From assembly GCA_038025085.1 (NCBI GenBank), contig CM076154.1, positions 34,886,501 to 34,950,500 on the forward strand: a stretch of DNA of 64,000 bases, in the 5' to 3' direction. This stretch comes from Tetragonia tetragonoides (taxonomy: Eukaryota; Streptophyta; Magnoliopsida; Caryophyllales; Aizoaceae). Under the pieces are notes generated by a model that was given only the letters and a program-made list of their open reading frames with translations, was not told the origin of the DNA and made no database searches. This document shows positions 32,284 through 45,300 of the stretch, one piece after another. Every line of letters begins with the position of its first letter. Within the stretch, counting starts at the first letter, position 1. The position numbers and the translations under genes were made by a program.

Positions 32284-32555
32284 GGCTCTGTTTGATTCAC
32301 CTGGATAAAACTAATCTGAACTGAACTGAACTTAATTGATTTTTTGAACTTGACCGTTAACCATTTAAAATTCGTCCAAACATAGTCAATATTGGACTCA
32401 TTTGAAAGAATGCTTTGAGATCTTTCCGATGACATAATTTTCGTCATGAAATTATTTCGGAATGAAAAGTTATATGAGTAATAAAGTTACACATGAACTG
32501 AACTGGACTGAACTGAACTGAATTTAAGTAAAATTAAGGTGAATCAAACAGAGCC
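32284..32555. mobile_element. Tourist/Harbinger-type MITE, 272 bp
   Basis: Perfect 19 bp terminal inverted repeats (GGCTCTGTTTGATTCACCT at 32284-32302 and its inverse at 32537-32555) are flanked on both sides by TAA. A 3 bp TAA/TTA duplication is typical of PIF/Harbinger MITEs. The interior has GAACTGAACTGAAC runs and no coding capacity. Confidence 0.9.
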
Positions 32556-32809
32556 TAAATATCGATAGGTGTGAATTAGGATTCCAAGTGTAATCCCCCT
32601 ACCGTAGTCCACGCAGTAATCGATTTGATCAATCCAAACACGTTCGTTAGTTAGAACGAGCACAAGGAACCGTTGCTTGGACTATGGAGGTGCTTGGTTG
32701 TTTAGAGAGAAAATATGAGAGAAGGAGGCTGTCACTTGAAACCTGTAACCTAGTTACATCCTCCTTCTGTTCTATTTAAACCGTAGAGTTCACATGTAGT
32801 GGGCTATGG
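32556..32809. other. Possible old LTR-like remnant
   Basis: Contains CTATTTAAACCGTAG and a GAGAAGGAGGCTGTCACTTG stretch that looks like decayed retroelement LTR. No borders or partner copy are in the window, so the identity is speculative. Confidence 0.25.
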
Positions 32810-33079
32810 CAGAGTAAAGGTATGTTCTACCCAACTGAAAAATGTTTATATTTATTACTGAAAATTTATTTTTGCTGAACTTTATTGAACTTCGTTGAAT
32901 TTTGTTAACTTTGTTTAGTTTTGTTGATTCAAGTGTTTTATAACTAGTTTGTATATTTGTTTTTTTTTTTAACTTTGTTGAACTATGTTGAACTTTATTT
33001 AACTTTGTTGAAGTTTGCTGAAGTTTGTTGAAGTTTGCTGAAATAAATAGAAATAAGTTGGGGAGAACATACCCTTACT
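32810..33079. mobile_element. Left part of a MITE split by LINE insertion (right end 40082-40101)
   Basis: The left terminus (CAGAGTAAAGGTATGTTCT, continuing to CCCAACT) is an inverted match, with two differences in 27 bp, to a right terminus. That right terminus is made of 33052-33079 and, beyond the LINE, 40082-40101. The interior is repeats of TTGAACTTTGTTGAA type. Removing the 7 kb LINE and one copy of its target duplication restores a MITE of about 275 bp. No clear target duplication for the MITE itself was seen. Confidence 0.7.
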
Positions 33080-33130
33080 TTTTTTTTTTTTTTTTTTTTG
33101 AAAAGGCAAGACAACCAGGTAACCCCAAGG

Positions 33131-36100
33131 TTAACCTAAAGCGTCCTTTACCAAAAGATTGGTAATGGACTGGTCAAAAGAATTTGACCAAGTGTGAAGA
33201 CCTATACAAGAGTGATCCACATGAGCTAAATAATCAGCTACCCCATTTGCCTCCCGGAAACAATGGAGGACTTCAACTCTGTCAAAAAAATGAAGGTCCT
33301 TCTTTGTGTCGATGATGATGTTCTCTATCTCCCATGGTATATGCCATTCTGCTCGAATTGCTTTGATTACAGCAAGGTTGTCACCCTCAATAGTAATGTT
33401 CTTGAAGCCTTTAGCACGCGCCAATTTAACTCCTTCTCGAAGGCCAATCGCTTCTGCCATCAAGGTTGAACTTGTACCACAAGCCCGCGCTCCCATCCAC
33501 AATGCTTCACTCTTATCATCTCGTAGCACAAAACCTGCAGCCGCTTCTGATCCATTTACTTTTGAACCGTCAAAATTTAACTTAACATAGTCCTTCCTAG
33601 ATGCAGACCAAAAAATATTCTGACGTGGTTCCTTTCTTTTTGCTTTCTTGGAAAAAGCTCCAGTAGTGTCAAAATCAAAATGTTTATCCGATAATGCTTC
33701 CCATTCATTATAGCTAACTTTAACCGATACGACTACTTGGATCGGAGTAGTGGATAAATTATTAAACTGTATTTTATTCCGGGCGAACCAAAACATCCAC
33801 CATGTTATGATTAGAATTTTCAGACTCTCTTCAGGGAGCTTTTGTCTAAGACAATTAAGACTCTCAATAAAAGATAAATTATTATTAACATGAACCCCTA
33901 TCTGAACTCCTAAAAGTGTCTCCACTTCCTCAAGGGTTTGGAGGAAGGCTGGACAATTAAAGAAAAGATGAAATTTATCCTCAATATGATAGTTACAGAA
34001 AATACATTCTTGAGATATATATACATGGCTCTGCTGAAGACGGTTCTTCGTGGGAAGCCCATCAAGGCATAATTTCCAAAGAAATTTTTTTATTTTTGGA
34101 GGAATGTTAATATCCCAAATCCAACTAAAATCACAAGATTTCTTATACTTATCTTGAAGTCCCTGTGCAATCCAGGTAGCAGATTTACAGGAAAAATTTC
34201 CAGTACTAGAAAAACCCCAATAAAACTTATCCGGTACTTCATTATACAGGATGGGAATGCCTAGGATAGCTTTGATTGTTTCTTCAGGAACAACCCTAGC
34301 AAGCAATGAAATATCCCAATCCCCTTGACTCGTAAAAAAACACTTAACTGGAATAGTTATGTCAAAAAGCGGATCATTAGAGTTTTCATCATAAAACATG
34401 TTAATTAGGGGCACTTGAGAGACCTAAATATCCGTCCAAAACTTAATGGATTCTCCATTCCCAACTTTCCAACGAATACCCTTTTTGAATAAATCACGTA
34501 CTGCTAAAAGGTGAGACCACTGCCAGGAAGTTTTACGACCCTTGACATGGTCCAAAACGTGATCATCCTTAAGATACTTGTGATCATCCTAACCCACATA
34601 TTTTGCGGTTCTTTTAGAATTTTCCATATAAGCTTCATTTCCATAGCTTTGTTAACTGCCTCTGCTTTCCTCAAGCCTAGACCACCGAGTTTCTTAGGCC
34701 TACAAACTTTATCCCAGCCAATTAAGTTGGCAAATTTTATCTCCGGGTTTTTATTCCATAGAAAGTTTCTGTTAATCTTATCTAAAGATTGCAAAGTTGA
34801 AACAGGGAGAGAAAAACTTTGCATTGTATAAACAGGGGTTGCCGATAAATTTGCTTGAATTAATGTAGTTCGCCCGGCTTGAGATAGAGAATTAGCTTTC
34901 CATTTTGTAAGATGGATCTGTGTTCTTTCCACAACATTTTTAAACGCTGATTTATTGACTCTGTCACTAATAATAGGGCAACCCAAGTATTTGTCTAGAC
35001 ACGAAGAATGATTCATAAGCAGGATTCCTTTAAAGGATTCTATCGTTGACCTATTTATATTGGGCGTGCACTGAAAAGCTGACTTATTGAAGTTAACCTT
35101 TTGACCTGACATCTTACAGTAATGATCTAAAATCTTTTTAATTTGATGACAACTTTGTTGAGTTGCTTCTGCGAATATCATAGTGTCGTCCGCAAAAGTC
35201 AAGAAAGGTAGTTTATCAGCTCCCCGACAGATCTTGATTCCAATGCTTTTGGACGACAAATCACTTTCTCTTTGGAGTCTGCGGGCTAAGACTTCCGTAC
35301 ATAAAATAAAGATATACGAGATAATGGATCGCCTTGACGGATTCCTCTGGTGGGACAGAAAGTAGGTCCTGGTGTATTATTAACGAGGACAGAAAAAGAG
35401 ACTGTCATGATACATTCTTTATCCAACCAATCCATGTATCATTGAAACCAAATTTCTTAAAAACACAAAAAATAAAATTCCAGTCTAACCGGTCATAAGC
35501 TTTTTCCATATCTAACTTTATTCCTAACCAACCACTCTTTCCTTTTTTATGACGGAATGAATGAAAAATTTCATGAGCCAGAAGAATATTATCATGGATG
35601 TATCTATCAGCTACAAAAGCTCCTTGGAGCGGGTGAATAAGTTTATTCAAGACTGTTTTTAGCCTATTAGTCAGAATTTTTGATATAATTTTATAAAGGT
35701 CGGAAATGGTTAACAGCCATAGGATTATCAATTTTGGAAATAAGAGCTATGAAAGTTTGATTAATTTCTTTCAATATTTTTCCTGAAAAAAAGAAAGCTT
35801 TTATCGCCCTGATAACAGAGGGACCAATAATATTCCAATAAGTTTGAAAGAAAATAGCAGGAAATCCATCAGGGCCTGATGTTTTATTAGGGGCAAGAAG
35901 AAATACAGCTTTCTTAATTTCATCATCTGTCATATCTTGGGTTAGATTAATATTATCTTGATGACTAATTTCAAGGCCTATATCCTGTAGATCAATGTCA
36001 GATGGCGAGATACAGTTATTATCTTTAACAAATCGAACTTTAAATTCTTTACTAATTTCCTCTCTTATATTTTTTGTATTCGAAAAAATTATTCCATCCT

Positions 36101-37257
36101 TACTTTGAAAAGTAACTATCTTCTGCCTATTTTTGCGAATAGTTGCCTTTGTTTGAAAATAAGCAGTATTTCTATCCCCTAGAAGAAGATTTTTTTCTCT
36201 AGATCTTTGAAACCAGTAATTTCGATTAAAATTAATTAAGCACGCTTTGTTCTTTAGTAGTTTGGCTTGAGAACTGATTAACCTTGGACTGAGAGGGTTA
36301 GTACATAATTGACTTTGAACAGTAATAATCTTTCCTTCCACATCTTTAAGTTGTCTAGTAATGTTATTAAACTTGAGTTTAGCCCAATGCTTTGAGAGCT
36401 TTTTCAAGTTTTTAAACTTATTAGTAATCTGAAATAATTGAGAGCCTGTGTACTTTGTAAGCCAAGCTTTCCTCACAAGTGATTCATAATCATGGTGCTT
36501 AATCCACGCAAGTTCAAACTTAAAAGGGGGTGGGGTGAAAATGCGATGAGAATTCAGATGCAAAATTATTGGGCAATGGTCTGATGAGCTAAAATCATGA
36601 TGTGATATATGCATAAGTGGAAAAATATTAAGGCTAGCAGGTGATACTAAAACCCTGTCCAAACGTTCCAATACATTATTATCACCATTTTTTTTTTTCC
36701 TCCAAGTGTATGAACCTCCTTCAAAGGGAATGTCTAATACGTTAGCATTGAACTTGAAATTACATAATCTTGCAAACATGCTCTGAGATGGAGAAGTTCC
36801 ACCTAGTTTCTCATTAGAACAACCAATTTCGTTAAAATCCCCCATCAAAACAAAAGGCTGAGATAAGAGAAATAGTATATTGAAGTAAGTCAGACCAAAA
36901 TTGTTGCTTATATGATGCTTGTGCAGGAGCATAGCAAAAGATAACAACAAGAGGAGGGGAATTAACATAATCTTTAAGTTGAACTGATACAAAACGTACA
37001 TCTTTATATAGAACTTCCACATGAACACAGTGAGATTGCCACATTAACCAAATACCTCCTGAAAATCCTACACAAGGAATAAAATCAAAGTAACTAAAGC
37101 CATATTGATGCATAGTGGTTACAGTGGGATCATATTGGACCTTGGTTTCTGCTAATGCAACCAAGTTAATCTGATAAAGCTTGCAAAATAACTTAACTTC
37201 CTCCCCAAAGTTCTTTTTTCCCACACCTCTTACATTCCAAAAAGCAATTTTATCCAT
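33131..37257 (-). pseudogene. LINE ORF2 (EN-RT-RNase H), multiply frameshifted
   Basis: Starts MDKIAFWNVRGVG at 37257, about 45 nt after ORF1. The endonuclease shows ETK, GDFNEI and SDHCPI. The RT region shows SGPDGFPAIFF, LDMEKAYDRLDW, RGIRQGDPLS and the catalytic FADDTMIF (about 35190). The zf-RVT block (FLWKLCLDGLPTKNRL) and RNase H (NFDGSK, MAEAIGLREG, EGDNLAVI, REANGVADYLAH) follow to the stop at 33131. The frame changes at about 36830-36860, 35700, 35310 and 34430-34510, and a stop falls near 35405. Catalytic residues are mostly still legible, so decay is by indels more than by loss of motifs. Confidence 0.9.
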
Positions 37258-37303
37258 AAAAAACACTATTTAGAAGGCATCAACTGGCTAAATAAAGGAC
37301 TAA

Positions 37304-39026
37304 TCAGTTCTTAGCTCTCTTCAGAGAGCTAGATGCTGAATCATGGCTATCATTGCCACCCATCCTCCTCTTAGGAGCCTCAGAATACGCAGAACCAGCA
37401 GAAGAGTCATTAGCAGCCACTTCAAGGTAAGCTATCTGCTTGAGGAGAGAGTTATTTGACTGTAGAGAGTGGAAAGAGCCTTCAGGAGTCACATCCTCAA
37501 ACTCCTCTCCTTGCTGACTAACAACAGCCTCAGTCCTCTGCATGAGCTGCATTGGGTTGGCATTAGGCTCTGTAACAGAGGGATCTAAGCCTCCGCCAAG
37601 CTGCTCAAATGCATTGGAGACAGCCAAATCACTGGGGAAAATAGTTTGCAGAGGCTCAACCATCAACCCAGAAGCAAAAGGTAAAGCAAGTTGCTTGTCA
37701 AAGGTATACACAAAGCTGCCAGACTGAGGGCAAGAGGGGAGAGTGGCTATAGCAGACATCTTAAGCTTCTCATCACTAGAGATGTTATCATCTACATCAT
37801 AAATAGGGACCACAACATCATCATCAGACCCATCATCAAAGCCAAGGGGTTTAATCATGAGTCCTTTCCCTTTTCCCACAATCTTACCCTTATCATTCCT
37901 GCAGAAACCAACAGAACCCATAGGATTTTTAAAAACAATTGTACTCACATTGTGAGTAGAACCAACCAGATCATCATTGACAGAAAGAGAATTACCCTTG
38001 TAGGAATTTATATTCCTCAAATCAGTCTTATTGTTTACAAACTTAGGCACAAATCTCTTAGCCACAACTTTTGTAGAACTGGTACCAGCAGACTTAGCAG
38101 GAACATGAGACCAGACATTAGCTTTAGCCAAAGCTGCAGCAGCTCTAGCTTCCCTAAGAGACTGATCAACCAAATTTTGGTGTTCAGTGCTGTGGGACAG
38201 AGTTACTTCAGTAACTCTACTAGCATCAGCATTAAGAGGACACAAAGGAAGCTTATGATCACCTGAACCACAACAGATACACCCCTCAGAAAAGCTTTCA
38301 TACCAAACAGAATACCAGTGAGTACCATCCCTTCTAGGGATCTTAGCATAAGTCTTAAGACCTTGAGTAATATCAGCATTGACACAAATTCTAGCAAACC
38401 TGAGACCTTTTTTTTTGCAGCAGTAAAATCCTCAAACTTCACAAAGGTGCCCAAATCATTAATCTTTAAAATTGCCATGACAGCTTCCATACTGAAAAGC
38501 TCAGCAGGAAATCTAGGAATCCTAATCCAGAAATCAGCATAACTAAGCTTTTTGGTAACAGGGTTAAAATTTCCTTCCCAAGGGATAAGCACCAGAAGCT
38601 GAGTTGCAATGTGGTAAGGTCTCTCCCTCCACACAGCTAGCCTATCACTTACATTTGCAAAGCTAACATGAACCAACCAGACCCCAAATCACGATAAATA
38701 ACCTCATCTTTGACAAAACTCCAATCATGTTGAGTTTTCAACATGAGAGCTCTAAAGTCAATCCCTTTTCCAAGCATTTTTCCCAACAAACCATTACTAG
38801 AGAAAGCATTCATATCAGCAACAACTTGTGGTAAATCATCCACAACAAAATTCTCAGGCAAATTACTAGACAGAAAATCTAGCTTAGACATTTTAGCACT
38901 GGACTCAGCATCCCCAAGAGGAGAAGAAGCATGACACAGGTTAACAGTTTCTTTGGTAAGATTCACTGGAGTTTCATTTATAGAAACCTCCTCCATTACC
39001 ACAGACTTGAAACTAAGGGAAGTCAT
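37304..39026 (-). pseudogene. LINE ORF1 (gag-like, zinc knuckle), two frameshifts
   Basis: Probably starts at 39026 (MTSLSFKSVV) or 38996 (MEEVSINETP). The first part is DUF4283-like (LLGKMLGKGIDFRALMLKTQ, FWIRIPRFPAELFSMEAVMA). A frame change near 38660 and a second in an A run (T run on +) at about 38409-38417 split it. The last part has one zinc knuckle (CICCGSGDHKLPLC), then a Ser/Lys-rich tail ending RRMGGNDSHDSASSSLKRAKN-like to the stop at 37304. ORF1 of plant LINEs binds element RNA. Confidence 0.82.
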
Positions 39027-40106
39027 AAGACAGTAACAAATAGCCAAGAACACAGAGAGAGATTTACTGAGAGATAAATAAAGAGAGAGAGATAGATAAG
39101 GTGCAAGAATGAACCTGCAAGGCATAAGCCTTATATAGCCGTCAAGAGGGCTTACCAAACCACTGAACATATGAGGGATATTTGCACAAAGCAAACTAGG
39201 ATGAGACCAGCATACTTGAGAGTAGTGGTAGTAGGCTAGGAGAACTGCACTTGATCTTGCCACAACAAATAAAATAAGGCAGAGAAAGCCTCGTATCACC
39301 AGAAAAAATGGGCAAACGGTGAACCCATTTAATGCCCAACACCATCGAGTACAATCGCCACCCAAAACAAATAGAACAACAGTGAGAAAGCCGGCAACAA
39401 TAGCACCTAGAGAATAAGACCAAAGACCCCAAAATCAGGAACTGAAAGTATAGAAATCCAAGGAACCCAGAGTCCACAAAATCAAAGGGTTGGTAGTCAT
39501 CAGAGAGGCGGATAAAGAAAAGCTAGAAAATAGCCACGAAGACCCCAATTTGGAGCTATAAAGACCACAATTTTGATAAATAGAGAAGCAACTCCCAAGA
39601 AAACAACCCAGAAAAATCACAAGGGCTAGGATTTTGTACTGTAGACCAGATCTAGGTTTAGAGAAAAATTTCCCCAAAATTGCTATAAAGTATGAGAGAT
39701 AATTTTCTTGAGTTGAATAGATTGAGCAAGTACTAAGAAACACTGTTGAGTCGACAAAGGGTACTGAATAATGGTGAAAATATCTTTGGACAAATTGGAA
39801 ATTAGGGTTTAGCTCACAATTTGGGGATTTAGAGATGGAGAAACTAACCGTGATTTTGATTAAACACTGATCTTGAATAATAAGATCTAGAGACATGATC
39901 CTAATTTGGTTTGAATAATTTTTGAGGTTATACGCAATTTGGGGAAAGATTTGGAGGAGGAATTTGGGAGGTATTGGTTTCTTAGGAGGCTTTTTGCTCT
40001 CTTTCTCTCTCTTGTTTTTCTCTCTCATTCTTCCTGGTCTTTTTTACGATGCAGTATTATATTGTATGGTCATTGGTCTCTGAGAACATACCCTTACTCT
40101 GACAAG

Positions 40107-40199
40107 CTAATGAGACCTTAGCAAAGCGGTAAAGATTGAGGTGTTGACTACATTAAATCCAAATCCGAATCCCTTAAGACCCAAAAAAAAAAAAAAAAA
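40107..40199 (+). mobile_element. Short SINE-like insertion with A tail
   Basis: A tRNA-like head (CCTTAGCAAAGCGGTAAAG, A-box-like; ATCCGAATCCC, weak B-box-like) is followed by a pure A run of about 17 (40182-40198). It shares GAGGTGTTGAC with the SINE at 2451. No target duplication was found. Confidence 0.4.
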
Positions 40200-40573
40200 C
40201 AAATCACAAGAAGAAGAAAACCCCAAATTCTCCGACACATCATTTTACACCCCCTCTCTCTTCGAGTGCGGAGACCACTTTCTCATTCCTCTTCCACCAG
40301 AAGCAGACAGCAGTAGCACCGTGAGGTCCAGCGGTGTTGCGGACCTCAGAAGAGACCAGAATCGAATATCACTGTCCACTCTCTCTCCTGGTTTGCTCTT
40401 CCCCTGCCTCAATTTCTCTCCTATCTTGCTTTCTCATTCCAAACAAAATTGCTAATTATGTTTGCTGCATTTTGAATCCATCATAATTGTTCATTCTAAG
40501 GCTTAATTGTAGCTGGATTTAGTTTCTTAATTGCATATTTTGAAGTTATAACATCTGACCCAATTAGAAAGAA

Positions 40574-42343
40574 ATGAAAACTAGGTCAAAGAAGAAGTAT
40601 GAGGGTTTAGGGGAATGCACAGGTGAAAGAGATAGGTTAAGTGAATTGCCGGATGAAATTCTTGAGCACATTTTGTCATTTCTGCCCACTTTAGATGCTG
40701 TTAGAACTATACTGCTTTGTAGATTCGGAAACCTTTGGACTTCGGTTCCTTCCCTTGAGTTTAAAGATTTTTATTGGGAAGACGGTACAGATCAACTTTC
40801 ACGTTTCCCTGTATTTGTACATGAAGTGTTGAATCGTCACAAAAGACCCACCATTGACAACTTTGTTCTTGCGATGGAAATGATAGAAACGACACCCGAT
40901 TACAAGGCTTTAACTAAGATGGGTTTAGAAGTGTGGATGATATTTGTGTTAAGTAGACAGATTAAGGCATTTGACAATTGGTTTTGGGGGCGACCATTAT
41001 TTCTATGTGCCTGATTGTATTTTTACAAGTCAATATCTCGTTACACTTGAATTGGTGCTATTTCATATACCATTCCCAAGTGGAGCTCGTATGGGGTCTC
41101 TCAAAACATTAAGGCTTTACGGTTGTATCATGGATGGTGGCGATTTCAATCAATTTGTATCTTGCTCATGCTGCCCCTCTCTTCAAGAACTTCTTCTGGC
41201 CGATCTCGTTGGGTTAGATATGGATGTTTTGAGCTTCTCTGCTCCAAACATTCAAAAGTTGTATATCGAAGAAGAGGAAACATTTTCATCATGGACAATC
41301 AATTGCCCATCTGTCCATGAACTGTCCATTGGCTCTTTCAGTAATGATTTGATCGACGAAGCTCGTGACTTTAAAAGGTTTCTGGAGGGGTTACAAAGTG
41401 TTGAGGTTTTGAAATTCAATCCCGACGCTGTACTGGTGAGTTTTTTTTTTTTTTTTTTTTCCAATTATTCTTTGGTCAGACCTAGAGGACCCCATTGCTA
41501 AGTTTATTTTATGACATGATTTTTGTTTTGCTTTCTGATTGAAATTAGTTGCTAGAAATAATCATATTAAGTGGTAAGGACTGTAACTAAAACTGTCTTA
41601 TTTGGGTTGTTGGCTTCATGAAACAAAGCAATTTGTATGAGCTGCAGCGGAACTGATTGGGGATACGACAAATTACTGAAAACATTATGGTCCCTGTTCC
41701 CTTTTCCACTTGGGTTTGGTTACTTGTTGTTTAGACAGTAAGCTATTATTTTATGAGGGAAGGAATAAGCACGATAACTGATATGTTTGTCATTTCTGTT
41801 TCAGCTATTAACTTATAGTTTGGTGGTGAATAAGGGCTTCCCACAAAATAGATGGAGGCGTGTTGTTATGGAGACATCGATTAAGGACACTTATATAGGC
41901 ATCAGTAGTTTGATAAGAAGTTCACCGTGCTTGGAGGAACTTATAATACATGCTGACCGAGACGCCAGGACGTGTTTCGAAAAGGTAGGTTGTTCAGTAC
42001 ATCAAGCTTACTTGCATGATTTGTTCAGGTTTCACTTACAACCCCAAAATATTTCATGGAATATCAGGATGATATGGTCTTTCAAGAGACTTCTTGTCCT
42101 TGTGTGGCAGGACAGCTTAAACTTGTCTCTATCCATGGGTATGAGGAGCCTTTTGATGCTCAGCTTCGATTAGTTGAGTTTATGCTTAAGAGTGCTGTCA
42201 ACTTGGATAAATTGGTAATCTTCTTCAACCGGGACAACCGATTACCTTCAGCAGCGCAGAGAAAACTTGTGAAGCAATTATTAAACTTCTCAAGGGCCTC
42301 AACAAAAGCAAAAATTGTATTTGAACCAAACCACGGCAATTGA
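40574..42343 (+). pseudogene. F-box/LRR/FBD gene copy 5, +1 frameshift and lost repeat
   Basis: Exons 40574-41435, 41805-41984 (180 bp) and 42068-42343, GT-AG. The ATG at 40574 opens MKTRSKKKYEG and an intact F-box (DRLSELPDEILEHILSFLPT). One extra T at about 40970 shifts the frame inside the LRR region (KAFDNWFWG instead of a KALTIGFGG-type reading) and leads to a stop near 41014. Everything downstream is open in the shifted frame. Relative to the other copies about 20 residues between NCP and SVHEL are missing in frame, as if one LRR was deleted. The FBD is complete (STKAKIVFEPNHGN-stop). With only a single 1-nt lesion, this copy is the best candidate for a recent loss or a base-call error. 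Confidence 0.82.
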
Positions 42344-45300
42344 CTTGGAGGTATTGTATGGATATATTAGTTTTGGAGTTCCTCAATGTCAATACGCTTA
42401 ACTGTATGACATCAGTAGAGGATGTATGTGTTGAAGAATGGAGTCAATGCATTGGTCCATATTTTTGCATACAGCCACACAAAACACCTAGATTCTGAAT
42501 ATGTACCTCGAGGGTGTGGTTTATGGTCATGCATATGGACAAAGCTAAGATTAAAGGAATTTCGAAGACAATGACATTATGATGCAAGTCTTTATCTTTA
42601 ATGGCTGTGATTATAATTTGTGTTTTGTGTATATTTGGAATATGGATATAAATTAATGATTATAAAATCTGTAAACATCAAATTGGGCAACAAATTGCAT
42701 TTGGCATCATTGATACAACTCGAAGAAGGTGACAATAGCTTTGCCTCCTTGACTTTTCTCAAAGAAAGGAGAAATTTACCTGTGACCCCCTTGATTATCA
42801 TCAAAGATGTGCCTTTTCTATGTTAGCACCACAAAGCTAATAAGACAACTGGGAGGACAAAAATAGGTTGCTCTTATGGGCTAAGAAGGTGAACATAGCA
42901 AGACGACTGGAACCAAACCCTTTTTTTATTCAATCAAGGAAGGTGACTTGTGTCGCGCTCTTTGATCCACAATCGTGTAATGAATGGCAGAGGTACATTG
43001 GCTATAAGCAAAGTAAACTAGTCTGATCTTAAGGCAATGCTCAAAAGGGAAGTTATACTCTATTCATGAACCCTGCTCCTCTAAAACATTAATACTGAAC
43101 CCATGAAGTGAAACTTTGTCTATATGTTGGCATCCTGCAGGAGTGCGCTGAGCAATGTTAAAGTTGGTAAGTTGTTTACTGGTAATAATTTATTCGGGAA
43201 ATGAGAGGCTATCGCTGGGGTGTTTGTTCTCTTTGAACTGTATATGTTACTGCTGTAAAACAAATGAGTTTGCTTCTATATGAAGTGTGCATTTTAATCA
43301 GTTAAAAGTTCTTAAAAAATCAAAGTGTGTCAATGCAATGTTTGTTGCTTAGCTTTTTATAAGTCATGATTCTTGACAATGGATGTTATTAGGAAAGGTG
43401 AAAAAGAAAAAGTGGTCAAACATTATTGTAAGCATTATTTGATAGTGTTGATTTGTTTGTTGTAGGTCTTCGGTTGCCTGTTGCAGAAGGGTAGGTCTGA
43501 TCTGGTCATTATATTTGTTTTGAAGACTGCATCTGAATTTTTGTTCTCTGTAGGAGCAATTATGGCAATTAATCCAATTATACTAGCTGGTACTCTTTCT
43601 TGTCACGTCCTGTCCTGAAACATCCCTTCTAGTGTGCTGGGCAATGGGCATTGTCAAAATAGGTGGCTTGTTCTGTGGTTGTATTTAGTTCAGGGAATAA
43701 GAGGTTATCTTTGGGGCTTTTGTGCCATTTGAACCATTTGTGCATAACAAATGATACTGCTATGGAAAATGAGTCCTCTTTAACATAGATGCACTGTAAT
43801 TAGTGAAAGATTATATGAAATCTGAGTTCATACTGCATCTATGCAAGTTTGGCTGCTTAGCTTTTGATCAGGCATGATACTTGACAATGGACGTTGACAA
43901 GGAAAGGTAAAATGAGAACCTGGTTAAAAGTTGTGAAACAATTGTTTGATGTCATTGATTTGTGTCTTTTAGGTCTTCTGGTCTATCCTGCAGTTGTATT
44001 AACAGGGTGTGCAGCTCTAAGTTAATCAAACTTGTGTTTCCTTCTGTCCTTGTACATCCTTTCCTTTTGCATGGTATTGAAAAATGGACATTTTGGTAGC
44101 AACCAGTTTTATCAGGTGAAAGAGGGCAAAAAAGGTCCATTAGAGGAACTTCTAGGGCCAATTATATTGGTAGCCTGAATAGTTTGAGGATATGGTGTAC
44201 CAATGAAAACTTTGAGGCTTTTGAAGTACCATACGAGATACCAAACTTTGCCTGGTAGAGAAATATATTTCTTTGTGAAGAACATACAGAACTGTAGTAA
44301 CATGTCTGAACAAACTTATCACTGACAAGTGGCCTGATTTTTGATTTATATGGTTCGATTAGTCATTCAGATGTTAGATGCCTGGCTGTCGTTACATTGT
44401 ATACTTGTATGAAATGTTTCAGTATACTACAACAAGGTTGGTGATCTGGGTTTGTATTAAATGCTTGGTGGTGGTCACCAAATGACTTGGAAATATTGTT
44501 ACAGAAGACGACTTTAACGGAACAGGGAATCATATTGGAGTTACATACCTAATTCTGTTGGATGATTCCATAGGAATGATGTATACTTGTATCATTGAGG
44601 ATTACATCTTGTTTAGTTTGCTTAGGTTGGTTTGCATGCAATGTGAAGTACAAAACGATAGTCTTCCTCTGTTGCATGTTGCATGTTGCATGATGCATGA
44701 TTGTTTTTTAGAGAAATGGCAACCCAAACTTACACCTTAATGCTTCTGTGTTCTGAGGTGTTCTTAGGGCACGCCCCCTCCCCTTCTCCTTTCCCCGCTG
44801 GAAAGGGTTAAGGATTACCAGTGGTTGCCATAGCAGTGTAATGTAAGACATGAAAAAGGAGGAATCTTCCATTTTTAAGCAGTGTGAATTTCGAGTTATG
44901 CTTCCTTTCAATTTAAGTATTCAACCTCTATGTGGGCGGACATGTAAAATTGTCCTTGCACTATTGAGATGCATAGATTTGGTTTTTAGCCTAATGTTCT
45001 TCTATTTTTCAGTTCATGTCCAGCTTTACCATCTAGCCATCTAGGTGACTTTCAACACAAGGATATCTAGGTTAACCTGGTCTAGAACAACGTGAACATC
45101 ATGGCAGAATTGAGTAGATCCTGCAACAGCTATCTGAAATCTTAATAAATTTTCCATCAGTTGTTAATGATAGTGGTGAATAGTGACTCGCGCCAAAGAT
45201 TGTCATTTGCTGTAGTGAGCCTAAACCACAACCAATCGTGAGGACAGCAAGGAACTCCAAAAGAAAGAATCCATATGCATCACTGTCTACCTCTCTGACA

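Larger units (their letters stand above)
33080..40081 (-). mobile_element. Full-length, inactive L1-type LINE with RNase H
   Basis: On the minus strand it runs from about 40081 to an A tail (T run at about 33078-33100). Both ends are bordered by the same 17 bp (GAGAACATACCCTTACT at 33063-33079 and 40082-40098), a classic LINE target-site duplication. Order in sense direction: leader of about 1 kb, ORF1 (nucleic-acid-binding, DUF4283-like plus zinc knuckle), then ORF2 (endonuclease, reverse transcriptase, zinc-binding zf-RVT region, RNase H). Both frames carry several frameshifts and stops, so it cannot be autonomous. The intact target duplication and tail show that no large deletion occurred at its borders. 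Confidence 0.93.

Noticed and set aside
37691..38266. Plus-strand frame of 191 codons
   Set aside because: Antisense to LINE ORF1; no domain.
39435..40028. Minus-strand frame of 197 codons upstream of LINE ORF1
   Set aside because: Falls in the LINE leader, is low in complexity and has no domain; ORF1 with DUF4283-like and zinc-knuckle sequence starts later.
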